DNA from: Geomonas anaerohicana
GTDB lineage: Bacteria; Desulfobacterota; Desulfuromonadia; Geobacterales; Geobacteraceae
Assembly: GCF_016458305.1 (NCBI RefSeq)
Contig: NZ_JAEMHL010000001.1
Span: forward strand, 682,001 to 746,000
Length of the DNA stretch: 64,000 nt
Direction: 5' to 3'
Below, one piece after another: positions 8,549 through 17,700 of this stretch. Numbering within the stretch: position 1 is the stretch's first letter; the number at the start of each line of letters is the position of its first letter. The notes below the pieces were generated by a model. That model was not told where the DNA came from. It searched no databases and saw only the letters and a program-made list of their open reading frames with translations. Made by a program: the position numbers and the translations under genes.

Positions 8549-11101
8549 CTATTCGTACTCGATCGCCTCGGTCACCTTGACCCCGGCGGCCTGCCGGGCG
8601 GGGATACCTGCGGCAAGGAACGAAACCAGCGGAAGCGCGACCAGGAGCTGTCCCAACACCTCCCAGGGGTAGTGATGCGGCATGGCCCACCCGGTGAATG
8701 CCTTGGCCACCGGCCCCTCCATGAAGGCAGCAAAGAGATTGCCGGCGGGAAGCGCCAGCATGAGCCCCACCATGGCGAGTACCAGGGCCTCCAGCACCAC
8801 GCTGCGCGCGATCTGCCCGGGGAGCGCCCCGAGCGCTTTAAGAATCCCGATTTCCCGGGTCCGCTCCGCCACCGAGATGAGCAGCGAGGTGACGATGCCG
8901 AGGAAGGCGACCCCGAGCGCCAGCAACACGGTGATGCGCATGACGGCATAGAAGGCGTCGATGGCCTTGCCGATCTCGTCCTTGAACTCGCGCTGGGTGG
9001 AGATGAGCGCGGGGTAGCGGCCGGAGAGCTTGGCGCGGATGGCGTCGCGCACCTTGCCCGGGTCGGTCCCCGGTGTCACCGAGACGTCGTAGATGTCGAC
9101 CCGGTCATCCTGCCAGTGCCTGAGAAATACCTTGCGGTCCAGGAACACTGCCCCCTGGTCGGAGGAGTAGTCGCGGATCACCGCGGCGATGGGAAACTCC
9201 ACCATCCCGCCCGGCGTGTTGAGCGGCACCTTGTCGCCCACGCTCAGGCCGAAGCGGTCGTGGAAGTTCTCGGTGACGGCGCACATCTCCTTGTTGAGCA
9301 GCCCCTCCCGCATGGCATCGCGATTGCCCTGGGCGAAGTCGTAGCGCACCCGCTGCATGAGGGTGTCCATCTCGACCGAACCGACCAGGATCTGCCTGCC
9401 GTGAAACTGCGGCCTGATGGCGCGGTAGCTCTCCACCGTGCGCACCCCCGGGAGCGCCAGGATCTCACCCTTAACGGCGCCGGGGTAGAGGAAGTCGGGA
9501 CGCGAGAAGTTGGCCGAGGCGCGCACGAAGAGGTCGCAGGTGAGGATGTCGTCCATCCAGCGCACGATGGTGAGCCGGGTGGAGCCCATGTACCCCCCCA
9601 GCCCCAGCACGAAGGTGAGCGAGAGAGCCATGGCCATGATGGTGCCGGCACTGCGGCGCGGGTTGCCCAGGAGCGAATCCGACGAGAGCGGCCCGGCGGA
9701 GGGAAAGAGACGGGTGAGCAGCGGGCCCAGGGCGACCAGGACGGCGCGGGAGAGCGGGCCGATCAGGAGCACGAGGCCGATGCCGCCCAGAAGGAGCACC
9801 GACAGTACCAGTCCGTTCCCCCTGACCACGTTGCTGAGCGCGAGCGCCACGGCGCCGGCCACCAGGGCGGCCCCGGCGGCGATGCGCGGCGCCACCCGGC
9901 GCTGCACCCTGGCCTGGAAGGATCCCTTGGCGAACGCCTCGGTCGGGGAGATGCGCGATGCGGAGAGGGCCGGTCCCCAGGCTCCGACCAGCGAGGCGAC
10001 CAGGCCGAGCAGCATGGATTGCAGCACGATGGCCGGGGTGAGGTGCACGATACCCGAGCCGGAGATGCCGTACACCATCTCGGTGCTCTGCCCCATGCTC
10101 ACCAGCAGCGCCTGTGAGAAGGCGGTGCCGGCCAGGCAGCCGAGCGCGCCGCCGAGAAGGCCGATGATGAGTGCCTCGGCCAGGAACAGGACCTGCACCT
10201 GGCGCGGCGTGGCGCCCAGGGCGCGCAGCGTGCCGATGTCGCGGCGACGACGGTTCACCGAGACGTTGAAGGCGTTGAAGATGAGGAAGATGCCGATGGA
10301 GAGGGCGAAGGCGCTGGAGACGTTGAAGCCGGCGGTGAAGTTGGCCACCAGCCGTTCCATCTGCTCGCCGCGCCGCGCCGGAGTCTCCACGCGGTAGGCG
10401 GGGCCGAGTGCCTTTTGCAGCATCTCGGTCCCTTGGGCGACCGTCACCCCGTCCTGGAGGCGCACGTCGATGCGGTCAAAGCGCCTGCCGCGGCCGAAGA
10501 GTTCCTGCGCTGCGTAGACATCGACTACCATCAGGTTGCCGCCGAAGGCCTGTGCAAACCCCTTGGGACTCATCAGGCCGCGCGCGGTCACCTTCCTGAC
10601 GCCGCTGGGGACCTTGACGGCGAGCGAGGTGCCGGTAGTAAGCCCGGCGCGCTTGGCGAACTCGCGGGTGAAGAGGGCGGAGTCCGGCTGGGCCAGGAAG
10701 AGCAGGGGATCGTCCAGGTCGGCGTCGTCACCTTCGAAGCCGTAGTCGCGCATCTCCCGGTCCCCCAGGAGGTCGACGCCGATCACCATCAGGCTCCCCA
10801 GTTCCCCCTTTTCAGGGACCACGATCTGCTCGATCACCGGCGAGGTGGCCCGGATGCCGGGCATGTTCCTGAGCCGCTCCTGTAGCGCCTCGGGGACGCC
10901 CCCCTCCATGGTCACCTGGAGCTGCGCCTTGCCGGCGACGCGGTCCACGGTCGAGCCAATGCCGACTACCAGGGCGTCCTGCGCCGTCTTGATCGAGCTG
11001 AAGGTGGTGACGCCGACCACGACCCCCAGCAGGGTTAGGATGGTCTTGGCCAGGTGGCGCCGGGCGTAGGAGAGGGAGAGGTGCCGCAGCAGGAACCTCA
11101 T
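8549..11101 (-). CDS. ABC transporter permease, FtsX/LolC-type, duplicated core
   Basis: 850 residues. An N-terminal membrane helix (about 20-40) is followed by a MacB-like periplasmic domain, then a three-helix FtsX block around 260-390 (RRRDIGTLRALGATPRQV), two more helices near 410-460, a second periplasmic domain, and a second FtsX block around 720-840 (ERTREIGILKALGALPGQI). This is the 8-to-10-helix, two-FtsX-domain form that can work without a second permease. The start ATG overlaps the ATPase stop by 4 nt (ATGA), so both are made together. It likely extracts a lipid-linked substrate from the inner membrane and hands it to the LolA-like protein. Confidence 0.9.
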   Translation of the reverse strand: MRFLLRHLSLSYARRHLAKTILTLLGVVVGVTTFSSIKTAQDALVVGIGSTVDRVAGKAQLQVTMEGGVPEALQERLRNMPGIRATSPVIEQIVVPEKGELGSLMVIGVDLLGDREMRDYGFEGDDADLDDPLLFLAQPDSALFTREFAKRAGLTTGTSLAVKVPSGVRKVTARGLMSPKGFAQAFGGNLMVVDVYAAQELFGRGRRFDRIDVRLQDGVTVAQGTEMLQKALGPAYRVETPARRGEQMERLVANFTAGFNVSSAFALSIGIFLIFNAFNVSVNRRRRDIGTLRALGATPRQVQVLFLAEALIIGLLGGALGCLAGTAFSQALLVSMGQSTEMVYGISGSGIVHLTPAIVLQSMLLGLVASLVGAWGPALSASRISPTEAFAKGSFQARVQRRVAPRIAAGAALVAGAVALALSNVVRGNGLVLSVLLLGGIGLVLLIGPLSRAVLVALGPLLTRLFPSAGPLSSDSLLGNPRRSAGTIMAMALSLTFVLGLGGYMGSTRLTIVRWMDDILTCDLFVRASANFSRPDFLYPGAVKGEILALPGVRTVESYRAIRPQFHGRQILVGSVEMDTLMQRVRYDFAQGNRDAMREGLLNKEMCAVTENFHDRFGLSVGDKVPLNTPGGMVEFPIAAVIRDYSSDQGAVFLDRKVFLRHWQDDRVDIYDVSVTPGTDPGKVRDAIRAKLSGRYPALISTQREFKDEIGKAIDAFYAVMRITVLLALGVAFLGIVTSLLISVAERTREIGILKALGALPGQIARSVVLEALVLAMVGLMLALPAGNLFAAFMEGPVAKAFTGWAMPHHYPWEVLGQLLVALPLVSFLAAGIPARQAAGVKVTEAIEYE

Positions 11102-11787
11102 CTTTCACCTCCCGGTGCGGCACCGTCGTCCTCGACCTGGCCGTCCCTGAGACGAATGAGGCGGTCGCAGGCCGAGGCCGCCTCGCGGTCGTGGGTCACC
11201 ATGACGATGGTGGTGCCGCGCCGGCTGTGGATGGAGCGGAGCAGGGCAAGGATTTCCTTGCCGCGGGCGCTGTCCAGGTTGCCGGTCGGCTCATCGGCCA
11301 GAAGCAGCGGCGCGTCGGTGACCAGGGCGCGGGCGATGGCGACACGCTGGCGCTCGCCCCCGGAGAGTTCGTCGGGGAGGTGGTCGGCGCGGTGTTCCAG
11401 TCCCACCTCCGACAGCACCCGCTCCACGCGCGCCTCCGCCTCCTTGGCGGGAATCCCGGCGAGCCGCAGCGGCAGGGCGACGTTCTGCCTGACCCGCAGC
11501 GTGGGCATCAGGTGGTAGGCCTGGAAGATGTAGGAAACGTGGTCGCGCCGGAACAGGGAGCGTTCCTTTTCGCCTTGCCGGGCCAGGTCGGTCCCCGCCA
11601 CCAGCACCTCGCCGGAACTGGGCACATCCAGCCCCCCCATCAGGTTCAGCAGCGTCGACTTACCCGAGCCCGACGGCCCCATGATGGCCACCATCTCGCC
11701 GGCGGCGATGGAAAGGGTGATGCCGGCCAGCGCCGTCACCGTCGATTTACCGTCGTACGATTTCACCACGTTGCAAAGTTGCAGCAC
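11098..11787 (-). CDS. ABC transporter ATPase, LolD/MacB-type
   Basis: 229 residues from GTG 11787, which follows AAGGAGG by 8 nt; the longer reading to 11874 would translate a repeat and is rejected. Walker A GPSGSGKST (37-45), signature LSGGERQR (141-148), Walker B LLLADE (161-166) and the H-loop His (199) are all intact. The class matches the FtsX-type permease that follows with a 4-nt overlap. It powers transport by ATP hydrolysis on the cytosolic face. A palindromic repeat sits in the 106-bp gap to the kinase gene upstream. Confidence 0.95.
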   Translation of the reverse strand: MLQLCNVVKSYDGKSTVTALAGITLSIAAGEMVAIMGPSGSGKSTLLNLMGGLDVPSSGEVLVAGTDLARQGEKERSLFRRDHVSYIFQAYHLMPTLRVRQNVALPLRLAGIPAKEAEARVERVLSEVGLEHRADHLPDELSGGERQRVAIARALVTDAPLLLADEPTGNLDSARGKEILALLRSIHSRRGTTIVMVTHDREAASACDRLIRLRDGQVEDDGAAPGGER

Positions 11788-11826
11788 GGTTGGTTCCTCC
11801 TTGAGGAAAAAGTATCTTCGCAAACA

Positions 11827-11919
11827 GCTCCTCCCCCCGGAGGGGGGAGGTTGGGAGGGGGGGAGCGGGAGCAAGATGCTACGCTCCCCCTCCCTAGCCC
11901 TCCCCCTCCGGGGGAGGGG
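11827..11919. repeat. GC-rich double-palindrome repeat, copy 2, overlapping the end of the kinase gene
   Basis: Same architecture and orientation as copy 1: GCTCCTCCCCCCGGAGGGGG at one end and CCCTCCCCCTCCGGGGGAGG at the other. The CTA at 11894-11896 inside it serves as the TAG stop of the ABC1-kinase gene, so the last residues of that protein are encoded by the repeat. Confidence 0.85.
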
Positions 11920-13399
11920 ACGGTTCTGCCGGAGGAGTCAGCGGCGGACACAGCGTGGTGCTCCTTTCTCGACCGCCCCTCCCGCTCTCCCGCCGGTAGA
12001 TCTCCTGGAAATCGCAGCGTCCCTTCAGCCGGTACACGATGCCCCGCGCCCCCAGGATGAAGCGGTTGGTCCAGATGTGCACCGGCATGCCGCGGGTGAA
12101 CCCCTTGCGCATCACCTCGACCATGGCGTCCATGCCGCGGCGGAAGAAATCCTCGTCGCCGAAGTCGAACATCCCCTCGCTGAGCCAGGGCTCCAGTTGC
12201 CAGCGGATCACCCTGCCGATCAGCTCCAGCCGCTCCCGCCCCATCTGCCCGGCCGAATCGTAGAGCGAAGCCTTGACGATCAGGCGCTCCATCTCCTTCT
12301 CGTCACGGCGCAGCAGCGCGTCTTCGACCTTGACCTGCAGCTGCCACTCCTCGTCGGTCAACTCCCGGGTGCAGCCGAAGTCGACCAGCCCCAGCCGCCC
12401 GTCCGGCATGAAGATGTAATTGCCCGGATTGGGATCGGCGAGGAGCCAGTGGGTGCGGTACAGCATGCGGGTGGTGGCGACGGTCAGCAGGTGGGTGTAG
12501 CGGTCGCGCAGTTCCTGGGACGGCCTGGATTCAAGGAGCTCCTCCAGGTGCACCCCCTCCAGGTATTCGGTGGTCAACACCCGCCGCGTGGAGTATTCGG
12601 GGTAGACGCGCGGGATGACGATGCCGTCCCCGGGGGTGAATGCGTCGCGCACGGTTTGGGCGAAGGTCGCTTCGGCAAGGTAGTCGGTCTCGGCAAGGAG
12701 CACCCGTTCCACCTCGGCCAGCTTGACCACGGTATTGTCCCAGTCCTCCCCCAGCCGCATCGGCTGCATGAGCAGGCGCAGGTTCTTCAGGTCGGACTCG
12801 ATGGTGCGGGCGATGCCGGGATACTGGATCTTTACCGCCACCAGTTCCCCGGAATGCAGCCGGGCACGGTGCACCTGACCCAGTGAAGCCGCGGCGAAGG
12901 CCTGCTTCTCGAAGCTCGCGAACAGTTCGTGCGGCTCCTTGCCGAACTCGTCCAGGAAGACCTCGCGCACCATGGCGTAGTGCATGGGGGGAGCTTCGAA
13001 GTGGAGTGCCGGGAGGAGGCGGGCGAACTCTTCGGGGAGGGCGTCCGGGAAGGTGGCTAGCATCTGCCCCAGCTTCATGACCGCGCCGCGCAGGTAGCCC
13101 ATGGTGCCCAATAGCTCGAGCGCCGCTTTCAGATGGGTCTCGCTCTTGAGCCGCTCCCGCTCCTCAGCGTCGGCCCAGCGGCTGCGCAGCCAGTAGGCGA
13201 GGTAGGCGCAACTGACCTTGGCCTGCAGCGACCCCAGGATCCAGAACCGGGAGAAGGAGGTGGTGGGAGGGCGCTTGGCGGCGACGTTTTCCACCAGCTC
13301 GGCCAGGCGCCTGCGTGCCGCCTCTTCCTGGCGCGGCATGAGATCGAGCAGCGCAGCCCGTGCCTCGATTCCTCTTTTGCGCGGGGTGTCAGCGGACAT
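11894..13399 (-). CDS. ABC1/AarF/UbiB-family atypical kinase
   Basis: 501 residues. The family's KxGQ motif (MKLGQ, Lys109), Ala-rich loop AAASLGQV (169-176), nucleotide-binding Lys in VAVKIQYPG (190), catalytic-loop DPNPGN and the LVDFG metal motif are all present. Members are ATP-binding proteins linked to quinone or other lipid metabolism. It is second in an operon with a TetR regulator (11-bp overlap) and a Lol-type ABC exporter, which points to a role in handling the exported lipid. The last dozen or so residues (Pro/Glu-rich) come from a palindromic repeat that also supplies the stop, so the native C-terminus has been replaced. Confidence 0.9.
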   Translation of the reverse strand: MSADTPRKRGIEARAALLDLMPRQEEAARRRLAELVENVAAKRPPTTSFSRFWILGSLQAKVSCAYLAYWLRSRWADAEERERLKSETHLKAALELLGTMGYLRGAVMKLGQMLATFPDALPEEFARLLPALHFEAPPMHYAMVREVFLDEFGKEPHELFASFEKQAFAAASLGQVHRARLHSGELVAVKIQYPGIARTIESDLKNLRLLMQPMRLGEDWDNTVVKLAEVERVLLAETDYLAEATFAQTVRDAFTPGDGIVIPRVYPEYSTRRVLTTEYLEGVHLEELLESRPSQELRDRYTHLLTVATTRMLYRTHWLLADPNPGNYIFMPDGRLGLVDFGCTRELTDEEWQLQVKVEDALLRRDEKEMERLIVKASLYDSAGQMGRERLELIGRVIRWQLEPWLSEGMFDFGDEDFFRRGMDAMVEVMRKGFTRGMPVHIWTNRFILGARGIVYRLKGRCDFQEIYRRESGRGGRERSTTLCPPLTPPAEPSPPPEGEG

Positions 13400-14006
13400 G
13401 GTCGCCTCCCCTGTGCGCGCCGGAGATCATCTGCACGAAGGTGCGGATGGCGTAATCGATGAGGGCCCGGGAGGACTCCTGGTTGTCGGATTGGTCGCCG
13501 GTCCAGGAGGCGAGGATGCCGAGGTAGAGCGACCAGTAGATGGTGCCGGCAACGTCTTCGGGGGTAGTGACGAAGCCGTGGCGCAGCAAGATCTGCCGCA
13601 CGCACTCCAGGTGTTCCTGGCGCGCCGTCTCACCTTCGGGGCAGACGCTCTTGCGCGGAAAAGGGCTCAGGGAGCGCTCCAGCACCGGCCCCAGGAAGGG
13701 ACGCAGGGGGCGCAGGCGGCGCAATTCGGTGCCGATCAGCAGGAACAGTTCCTCCTCCAGCGATTCGCCGCCGTCCAGCCGGGTCAGGAATTCTTCCCGC
13801 CCCTGCGCCAGCGCCTCGTTCACCATGGTCATCGCCATGGTCTCCTTGCTGGGAAAGTAGTTGAACATGGTGCCGGCGGCGACGCCGGCAGCGAGGGCGA
13901 TGTCGCGGGTGGTGGTCTGGTCGAAACCGCGCGCGGCAAAGAGCTCGGCGGCCTTTTCCAGGATCCGGGCCCGGCACAACTGTTTTGCCTGCTCGCTGAT
14001 GCGCAT
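13389..14006 (-). CDS. TetR/AcrR-family transcriptional regulator
   Basis: 205 residues from ATG 14006, with AAGGGAG 6 nt upstream; a longer start at 14087 would read through the promoter. The N-terminal HTH is typical of the family: ILEKAAELFAARGFDQTT, then TRDIALAAGVAAGTMFNYF, then SKE. The C-terminal ligand-binding part is helical and unassigned. As first gene of the kinase/ABC/LolA/barrel operon, it most likely represses its own operon and is released by a lipid-like or hydrophobic ligand. The ligand is unknown. Confidence 0.93.
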   Translation of the reverse strand: MRISEQAKQLCRARILEKAAELFAARGFDQTTTRDIALAAGVAAGTMFNYFPSKETMAMTMVNEALAQGREEFLTRLDGGESLEEELFLLIGTELRRLRPLRPFLGPVLERSLSPFPRKSVCPEGETARQEHLECVRQILLRHGFVTTPEDVAGTIYWSLYLGILASWTGDQSDNQESSRALIDYAIRTFVQMISGAHRGGDHVR

Positions 14007-14037
14007 CGACTGCTCCCTTAGGAAAATGAACGCGCTC

Positions 14038-14065
14038 ACTATAGCAGAATGGCTGCTTCGGTCAA
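14038..14065 (-). promoter_or_regulatory. Sigma70-type promoter of the tetR-kinase-ABC operon
   Basis: Minus strand TTGACC, 16-nt spacer, TATAGT. The predicted start site is about 25 nt before the tetR ATG. The AT-rich sequence just upstream may include the TetR operator. Confidence 0.7.
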
Positions 14066-14244
14066 TATTTAAAATGAGCATGATCACAAATGACGCCAGG
14101 TGCCGGTCGCCAATGAGGCCAATATAATTGCGGCCTCATTGTCTGTGTGGGGCCCTGTGCTATGATTGCCGATGTGCCAAGGTGGTAGATAAATCATTGG
14201 ATGTCGTAAGAAGTTCAATGCCTGTCTAAACACATAGGTGCCTT

Positions 14245-14667
14245 ATGATTAGCTCAAGGAAGGTGCATTTAAGGCTGAAAGCATTGATCGCTGTTGCCTT
14301 GGGTGGCATGTTCTTCTTCAAGGTCGGCGGCGCCAATATCTCCCACCAGACCGGCGCCACTGGCATCCTCACCATGGCAGAGTGTCTGGCATGCCACTCG
14401 GAAGGGTCGAAACGACCGGTTTCAATCTGTCTCACTGATCACTGTCTATACTCGAATGAGCACCCGGTCATGCGCAGGTATCCTCCCCCCAAGACGGTGG
14501 AAGATTTTGCTCCGGTAGCAGACATACTCGCTGCTGGCTGCGTGCTGGAGGATGGCAAGCTCACCTGCCTGTCCTGCCACGACCTGACCAAGCCGGCGCC
14601 GCACCTGGTGCGGGACGGCGACGAATTATGCTACATCTGCCACAGGTACCTAAAGTCCACTCGCTGA
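14245..14667 (+). CDS. Triheme c-type cytochrome, small, exported or membrane-anchored
   Basis: 140 residues with three CXXCH haem-attachment motifs: CLACH (47-51), CLSCH (108-112) and CYICH (129-133). The N-terminus has basic residues followed by a hydrophobic segment (about 9-26), an uncleaved anchor or signal peptide. Two extra cysteines (62, 67) sit in ICLTDHC, which lacks the CXXCH spacing. The spacing resembles NrfH/NapC-like or doubled-CXXCH cytochromes only loosely. A weak AGGTG precedes the ATG. It is divergent from the TetR operon and separate from the envelope operon that follows. Likely role: periplasmic electron transfer. Confidence 0.85.
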   Translation: MISSRKVHLRLKALIAVALGGMFFFKVGGANISHQTGATGILTMAECLACHSEGSKRPVSICLTDHCLYSNEHPVMRRYPPPKTVEDFAPVADILAAGCVLEDGKLTCLSCHDLTKPAPHLVRDGDELCYICHRYLKSTR

Positions 14668-14682
14668 GGGGGGCGAACAGGT

Positions 14683-14711
14683 TTGACTTTAAATGACGGA
14701 GATGATAACAA
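14683..14711 (+). promoter_or_regulatory. Candidate promoter of the envelope CHAT operon
   Basis: TTGACT, 17-nt spacer, TAACAA, about 55 nt upstream of the AsmA-like start. Confidence 0.5.
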
Positions 14712-14774
14712 GGCACGTGGTCTGAGTTCTTCCCCTTCCTGTCGCAACTCCAGCGTACCTTGGGACTTTTGCTG

Positions 14775-17700
14775 ATGCTCCGTCGCCTCCTTGCCTACAT
14801 CAGTACCCTTCGCGTCAGACGCGTCATCTTCGTCGGCTGCACCCTGGCGCTGTCCGCGGTGCTGTTGCTGGTGCTGCTGGTGGCGTCGCTGCCGGTCCTA
14901 CTTTCCACCGCCCCCGCCCAATCCCTGCTGCGGCTGGGTATTTCCAAAGCTCTCAAAAAGCCGGTCTCCTGGTCCGATCTCCAGGTCTCCTGGTCCGATG
15001 GCGTAGCCCTTACCGGGCTGGTGCTGGGAGACGGCCCGCCGCCGCTGCTGCACGCCTCTCTGCAGCAACTCAAACTCGAGCCGGGCCTGTCGCGCGATCA
15101 GGCGACCAAGCGCTGGTGCGTAAGCCTTGACCTCAAGGTCACGAAACTCGAGGCCGAACTCGCTCCGGGACCCCCGAAGCCCCCCGAGGCAAAGCCGCTC
15201 AAGGATCCGTTGACCCGCATCGCCGAAGGGGTGCAAAAGTTCCAGTCCCTGGAGTGGCCGCTGCCGCTCGATCTGCGCCTGTCGGCCGATGCCACCCCGA
15301 TGAAGATCTACTACGCCGATCCCGCCTCGAAGCGCGAACTGCTGTTGAGCGACTTCTCCTTCGGTCTCGCCGCACCTTCCCTGAGCAAGCTCCCCATCCG
15401 CAGCTCCATTGCCGGGAAGGTCGCCGTTGACGGCGGTAAGCCGCAGCCCGTCAGCCTCGGCATTGAGGTGGCCGACCTGGTGACGGCCAGCTACCGCATC
15501 AAACCCTCGGCGGCATCCTTGACGGCGCGGGCGGATCTTCCGGGTGTCGCGTTGAGTGCCGCTGGCGGCGTGACCCGGCCGGAGGGGCTCAAGGCGAAAC
15601 TGGCACTCTCGCTTCCTGAGCTTGCGCGACTGGCGGCCCCCTTTGCCAAGAAAACTCTCCCCGAGCCCGCCGGAAAGCTGGCGCTAGACCTCACCGCCCA
15701 CAGCGACGCGACGGGGGACCTGCGTGTTGCGTTCGCGCTGGACGGCGACCGCCTGGCGGTGAGCCGGCTTCCCGGCAAGAAGGGAGCGCTCGCACCTCTT
15801 GACCTGCACCTGCGCCAGAAGCTGGTCAGTAACCACGAGCGCCAGCAGGTCTCGTTCGACGAGGGGAGCCTGACCAGCCCCGGGCTCATCACCGCGTCCT
15901 GGCATGCGCTGGTCGATCGTCCCACCGAGAAGTCGCGCAGTGTTGCGGCGGAACTGGGGCCGCTGCGCCTGGACCTGGGGCGGGCGCGGCAGGTGGCGGC
16001 ACCCTTCCTACCCAGGAACCTCCCGGTGCGGGAGCTGCAGGGGACGGCGTCGCTGGCCAGGCTGAATGCGCGGCTGCAGGGCCCTGGCAACGACGGGACG
16101 GTGCAGATCGAAAAGTTGGGCCTCGACCTGCCGCGGCTGCAACTGGCGCTGGCCGGTGGCCCGCTGCAGGGGGAGGGGCTGGCCCTCTCCATAGACAAGG
16201 GAACGGTCCCCCTCAAAAAGATGAAGCCGGTGCGCGTCGTCGCCGATCTCTCCTGGTCCGGACGCCGCGTGGACCTGGCGGGCAAGAAGCCGGTGCGGCT
16301 CGACGGCATGAAGGGGGGCGTGAGCCTCGTCCTGACCGAAATCGACCTGAAGGGGAAGCGCGCCCTGGTGGACGCCCGGCAGCGGCTGGAGCTGGAGCGG
16401 GTCGGCGTGGGGAGCGAACTGGCCGTGGAGCAGTTGCGGGAGGACCTGGAGCTGAAGGCGCGTGCCTTCTCCGGCGGGGCCCTCGATCTGGCACTCCCGG
16501 CGCTGCAGCTTTCCGCCCGGAGCGTTCAGGCGCACCAGCAGGGTAAAGACGTGACGCTGCAGCCCTTCAACGCGCGGTTGGCCGCCGAAGGGGTGCACCT
16601 GCCGCCCAAGGGGCAGGGGAGCCCGACCGTGCAGCGCGCCACCTGCTCGCTGTCCGCGTCGGACGCCCTGGCGCTGGAGGCCGAAGCGGCACTAACCGGG
16701 CAGGGACGCCAGTTGGCCGCCAGCAAGGGGAACCTGCGCCTGGACCTGCGCCGCCTGATGCCGGTCGCGCGCCCGTTCCTTCCGGCAGGTCTCGATGCCG
16801 CCGGTCTCGCCGCCGCCTCCTGGGATGTCGCGGCGCCGCTACCGGTCGCCCAACTCCCGAAAGAAGAGAACCCGCTGCGCAAGGCGAAGGGGAGCCTAGC
16901 GTTACTGGATCGCGCGGACCTGGCGCTCACCTTGAACGACCTGGACCTGCGTCTGCCCAACGCCCAAGGCACCTACCGGGTGCAGGGGCTCACCACCGCG
17001 CCGCAACTGCGCCTGGCCCTGCCGCGCCCGGGAGAGCCGCTCACAATCGACGGCGCTTTCCGCTTCGCGGCGCTCAGCGGCCTCTCCGGCACCGCAGCAA
17101 CGCTGCCGCTGCAGTCCGGGACCATGACCCTGCAGGGGGAACTGGCGGGGTGGAAGGAACTCCGGCTCACGGAAGAATTGAAGGTCGCCTCGCTGGGGCT
17201 CTCCCAGATCGCCGACCTCACCGTCGGGCGCATCGACGCGCTCCTCGAGGACCAGGGTGGCAAGTTCGACGCCGCCACTTTGTTGAAGCGCCTCGACGCC
17301 ACCATGTTCGCCCACCTGGAGGGGAACTTCCCGGCCGAGGCCAAGAAGGTGCTGGCGGGGTGGCAGCTGGCAGGGAACGTTTCCGCCGGTGCGCGTGTCG
17401 ACCTCACTGCCGCGCGCGAGCTGAGGGTGCGCGGCTACAGCAAGTGCCGCGACTTCGGGGTGGCGGACGGCAAGGGACTGGCGGCCAGCGGCATCCGGGC
17501 CGACCTGGTGCTGGACCGCAGCTACGCACTGGCGCAGGCGCAGGGGAAGGGCGAGGAGTGGGTGCCGCTCTCGACCGGGCTGGTGCGGCCGGCGCCGGTG
17601 GCGCCTCTGGGCGCGGCCAATTCGGATCTGGCGGCCCGCATCTACGAGGACCTGCGCGGGCTCATGGGGGCACCGCGCAAGATCGGCGTGCACCGCGCCT

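Noticed and set aside
8534-10117. 527-codon plus-strand frame
   Set aside because: Antisense shadow of the FtsX-type permease.
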